Below, piece after piece: positions 13,890 to 16,140 of a stretch of 16,140 nucleotides of DNA; the stretch's first letter is position 1, and the number at the start of each line of letters is the position of its first letter. Below the pieces are notes generated by a model, which worked only from the letters and a program-made list of their open reading frames with translations, was not told the DNA's origin and made no database searches. This DNA comes from an uncultured Mollicutes bacterium (lineage in GTDB: Bacteria > Bacillota_I > Bacilli_A > RFN20 > CAG-826), in assembly GCA_900540395.1 (NCBI GenBank), contig UQFQ01000026.1, forward strand, positions 1-16,140, in the 5' to 3' direction. The position numbers were made by a program, and so were the translations under genes.

Positions 13890-15707
13890 TTATAGTTTTT
13901 TATAGTACTCTTCAATTTTCTTAGCCATCATCTTTCTTCTTTGAACTAAGAACTTATCTTGATAGTCATTGTAATTCCAATCTTTTACTCCTAATGGTAT
14001 ACAATTTTGTGTAAGATTTTTTTCGAGTTCGCTAGCTGTCATAGGATATCCAAACACATGTCCTGTACTTTCTGCAGATTCGAATGCATCTTTGAAATAA
14101 ACATTTGGAGCCTTATCACCTACTGCTATGTTGATTGGTGTATCTAAATATGTGTAGTTTGCAACTTGGTTATAAATTGAACGGTTATTCAAGGCTTGCT
14201 GTTGCTGTAAGTAATGTTTTGGAAATATGTGATGCACATCACTCGCACCATATAAATCACGGACGGTTGATGTTGCAGAGAATAATCCTTTATCACCATT
14301 TACAATTTGAGCTGCAAAATAAGTCGATAAAGCTGGTGCTGATGAGTTTGGTGTCTCTAATCTTTGAGGGAGAGCAAATTCCCAAAATGCAGGTGATAAA
14401 TCAGCGGCTTCTATTTCAGTCAAATACTTAACAACACCTTTTTCGTTGATATTTCTGATATCAGCGTCCATTCTAGTTTCAGGCGAACCAGAGTATCTTC
14501 CAGTTAAAATAGACATCACAAGCCACTTGGCTGTGTATCTCTTGATTTCTGTCTTCTCAACTTCACCACTAAGAACTAATTTTAAAAATACAACGTATGC
14601 AAAATCTAATGCGTTTTGTGAATTGATTAGTTTACTGCTAATGAATCCAGCACTTTTTACAGCTAACGCAAACTGCTCAAAGTAATATTGACGCATAAAA
14701 TGCTTAATACCTTCTGTTAACTTGTTGAATGAATCTTCTACTATTTCTTCTTTATAGTCTCGAGTTTCAAAATCACGACCTGATAAAAGGCTTACTAAAT
14801 CTTTTAATTTTCCTCTTGAAAACATATGAACGAAAGAAACTCTAAGCATATCTTCATATGAAGGATTATAAATTGAATCATTATCATCTCTTAACCACTT
14901 CATGCTTTGACCGAATTCTGATTCAACGAACTCTTTATCGTTCTTTTCAAGTGTATCATAGAAAACAGGATCTATTGAAATATGGCAGAAATGGTCTATT
15001 GCTTTTCTTAATACATTTCCACCATATTTTTCATCTGCTGCAATCTTACTCATTACAAAGTCTGCTTGACTTAATACTGCACCTTCTTTATTAATTCTAA
15101 TGAATATATCAGTAACGGTATCAACATCTAAGTCGGATGCTAATTCAACTACGCCTATATCTTTTGTCCTAATATCAATTACGCGCTTTATCTTCTTGTT
15201 AAGCTCTTTTATATCCATGTCTGGATTTTCTTCACAATAGTTTGTTATGAATTCAAAATCATCAAAATTATCATCAAAGAAAATAGAGATATCATCAATC
15301 CATCTTTTACTCTTTATATGAGATTGGTCTTGAACTTCAAAAACGTTCTCTTCTTCCTTAGCAAATGGGTTATATGCGATTCTTATTGGTCTTTCTTTGT
15401 ATTCTTTATTAAGAACTGTTCTGCCTAAAATAGCAGCTGTTAATGCAGTAACCCTTTGTTGACCATCAATTAAAATTCTTTGCCCTTTTGATATAGTTCC
15501 GTCTTTAAGTTTTAAATCATGACTTCTACTAACAATTAAATATCCAACTGGATATCCGTTATATAATGAATCAATTAGATTTCTTACCTGAACCGCCTTC
15601 CAAACGAATGGTCTTTGAATTTCTGGTATAACTACTTCTTTAGTTTTAATCCACGAAAGAATAGTATCAACAGAATGTTTTTCTATTTCGTATTTTTGAT
15701 TTCCCAT
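13890..15707 (-). CDS. DUF262/HNH (GmrSD-like) nuclease
   Basis: 605 aa. The N-terminal DUF262 (ParB/Srx-like) domain carries IPEIQRPFVW at 27-36 and the IDGQQR signature at 80-85, with IRINKEGAVLSQADF at about 203-217. A helical middle region of about 240-430 follows. The C-terminal DUF1524-type HNH domain has DVHHIFPK at 490-497 and downstream Asn residues (NYTYLD at 517-522, NIA at 526-528). DUF262 plus HNH fusions include GmrSD-type modification-dependent restriction enzymes and phosphorothioate-sensing relatives. Which DNA mark, if any, this one senses cannot be told. The ATG lies 3 bp after the xre stop, with AGAGGA about 8 nt upstream inside the xre gene. All expected catalytic motifs are present, and the gene is probably active in phage or plasmid defence. 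Confidence 0.93.
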   Translation of the reverse strand: MGNQKYEIEKHSVDTILSWIKTKEVVIPEIQRPFVWKAVQVRNLIDSLYNGYPVGYLIVSRSHDLKLKDGTISKGQRILIDGQQRVTALTAAILGRTVLNKEYKERPIRIAYNPFAKEEENVFEVQDQSHIKSKRWIDDISIFFDDNFDDFEFITNYCEENPDMDIKELNKKIKRVIDIRTKDIGVVELASDLDVDTVTDIFIRINKEGAVLSQADFVMSKIAADEKYGGNVLRKAIDHFCHISIDPVFYDTLEKNDKEFVESEFGQSMKWLRDDNDSIYNPSYEDMLRVSFVHMFSRGKLKDLVSLLSGRDFETRDYKEEIVEDSFNKLTEGIKHFMRQYYFEQFALAVKSAGFISSKLINSQNALDFAYVVFLKLVLSGEVEKTEIKRYTAKWLVMSILTGRYSGSPETRMDADIRNINEKGVVKYLTEIEAADLSPAFWEFALPQRLETPNSSAPALSTYFAAQIVNGDKGLFSATSTVRDLYGASDVHHIFPKHYLQQQQALNNRSIYNQVANYTYLDTPINIAVGDKAPNVYFKDAFESAESTGHVFGYPMTASELEKNLTQNCIPLGVKDWNYNDYQDKFLVQRRKMMAKKIEEYYKKL

Positions 15708-15710
15708 ATA

Positions 15711-15905
15711 CTAATCCTCTACATTCATTCCTGCTTCTAAAAACAGCTCATATAGTTTTTTCTTAATTTTAATTGTTGGTTCGAATTGACCCGTTTCCCA
15801 TCTAGTAACTGTCGTCTTTCCAACACCAAGCAATTCCACAAATTCAATCTGAGTTAAAAATTTTCGTTCTCTATATTCTTTAATTTTTTGAGCGTAATTA
15901 ATCAC
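15711..15905 (-). CDS. Small XRE-family HTH regulator of the second defence operon
   Basis: 64 aa. The helix-turn-helix is LTQIEFVELLGVGKTTVTRW at about 17-36, then ETGQFEPT. It is a close paralogue of the regulator at 6930-7121, which also heads a defence operon. The start is a GTG with GGAG 11 nt upstream. No in-frame ATG is available. It is the first gene of the operon, 3 bp before the DUF262 gene. It probably represses its own promoter, which has a palindrome between -35 and -10. Confidence 0.87.
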   Translation of the reverse strand: MINYAQKIKEYRERKFLTQIEFVELLGVGKTTVTRWETGQFEPTIKIKKKLYELFLEAGMNVED

Positions 15906-15935
15906 CTTAACTAATCTCCAGAATCTTTTGCTATA

Positions 15936-15964
15936 TTTCTATCACAAAAGTCACACTTTTACAA
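15936..15964 (-). promoter_or_regulatory. Promoter and candidate operator of the xre/DUF262/DUF2971 operon
   Basis: On the minus strand TTGTAA (15959-15964) and TAGAAA (15936-15941) are 17 bp apart. Between them, at 15946-15960, is a perfect inverted repeat, AAAAGT-GTG-ACTTTT, a natural binding site for a small dimeric HTH protein. Next to it, TTGTGATAG then AAATAT resembles the leader of the first xre gene (TTGTGATAAATAT). Confidence 0.5.
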
Positions 15965-16140
15965 TCGAACAGACCTATCGTTTTTTATAGGATATCTAAC
16001 ACTGAAGCCTATAAAGAAATGTATGATCCGAAAAATAGTAAAGTGTCTACAAAATGTTGATTAGTGCATAGGTGTATCGTTTTTTAGTAAACGTAAATAA
16101 ATAACACCCTTTCGAGAAAATTTTAATTTCCTAAAATTAC
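15965..16140. other. Right-edge stretch, no confirmed gene
   Basis: The word TATCGTTTTTTA occurs at 15976-15987 and 16075-16086. The first copy sits in a small hairpin, CCTAT/ATAGG. On the minus strand a frame open to the window edge runs 25 codons and ends in TAA at 16061-16063. It ends YLRLLKNDTPMH and could be the end of a gene beyond the window, but is too short to call. Confidence 0.3.

Noticed and set aside
14769..14777. AAATCACGA inside the DUF262 gene as a fourth recombination site (a similar TAAATCACG at about 14246)
   Set aside because: Only about nine bases match and the second arm of the palindrome is absent. This is expected by chance in AT-rich DNA.
16061..16140. 25-codon frame running off the right edge as a transposase end
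   Set aside because: It is too short to identify and I could not match the nearby GTGTCTACAAAATG to a specific insertion-sequence end, so it is mentioned only as a possibility.

Overview
The window is AT-rich bacterial DNA. It uses the standard bacterial code: hsdM ends in TGA and Trp is encoded by TGG. Shine-Dalgarno sites are strong and of the AAGGAGG type, which points to a low-GC Gram-positive host (Bacillota, possibly an Erysipelotrichia- or Acholeplasma-like gut lineage). The genus cannot be fixed from the sequence. The stretch at about 275-1111 looks visibly richer in GC than the rest and is probably host backbone or separately acquired. From about 1430 onward the window reads as an accessory defence island.

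Layout. (1) 1-160: the 5' end of a group II intron (1-55, minus strand) sits directly behind an intrinsic terminator hairpin. (2) 275-1111: a short-chain dehydrogenase on the minus strand with its own promoter. (3) 1432-9298: a complete type I restriction-modification locus. One minus-strand operon carries a small XRE regulator, hsdM, hsdS and hsdR. A divergent plus-strand unit carries a tyrosine recombinase and a second hsdS. A 15-bp sequence occurs three times: in the middle of each hsdS and just upstream of the second one. It is inverted between the two units. This is the arrangement of a phase-variable, self-inverting type I system. (4) 9299-9656: a non-coding stretch with two clusters of ~20-bp-period repeats and a second copy of the terminator element seen at the left edge. 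(5) 9657-11175: a DUF4238 protein overlapping a zinc-binding/AP2-domain gene that has an in-frame TAA. (6) 11289-12779: the remains of a large serine recombinase, with its first codons missing and another in-frame TAA. (7) 12783-15905: a second defence operon, with an XRE regulator, a DUF262/HNH (GmrSD-like) nuclease and a DUF2971 protein, closed by a bidirectional terminator.

How the parts probably work together. In the orientation shown, hsdM, hsdS and hsdR share one promoter that the XRE protein may control, giving a methyltransferase/endonuclease whose target is set by HsdS1. Inversion between the site in hsdS1 and the site in hsdS2 would exchange the C-terminal recognition domains. Because the flipped ~3.9 kb carries hsdM, xre and the recombinase but not hsdR, it would also place hsdR behind the recombinase promoter. 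The second operon is led by a paralogous XRE protein, so both defence modules appear to use the same type of small regulator. The dead serine recombinase, the AP2 gene and the intron are traces of earlier mobile-element traffic.

Most interesting signals: the three-site inversion system with a built-in promoter switch for hsdR; the site upstream of hsdS2, which looks like a decayed inter-domain region turned into a ribosome-binding site; the XRE/DUF262-HNH/DUF2971 unit as a candidate compact defence system; and the ~100-bp repeated terminator element, one copy of which is occupied by a group II intron.
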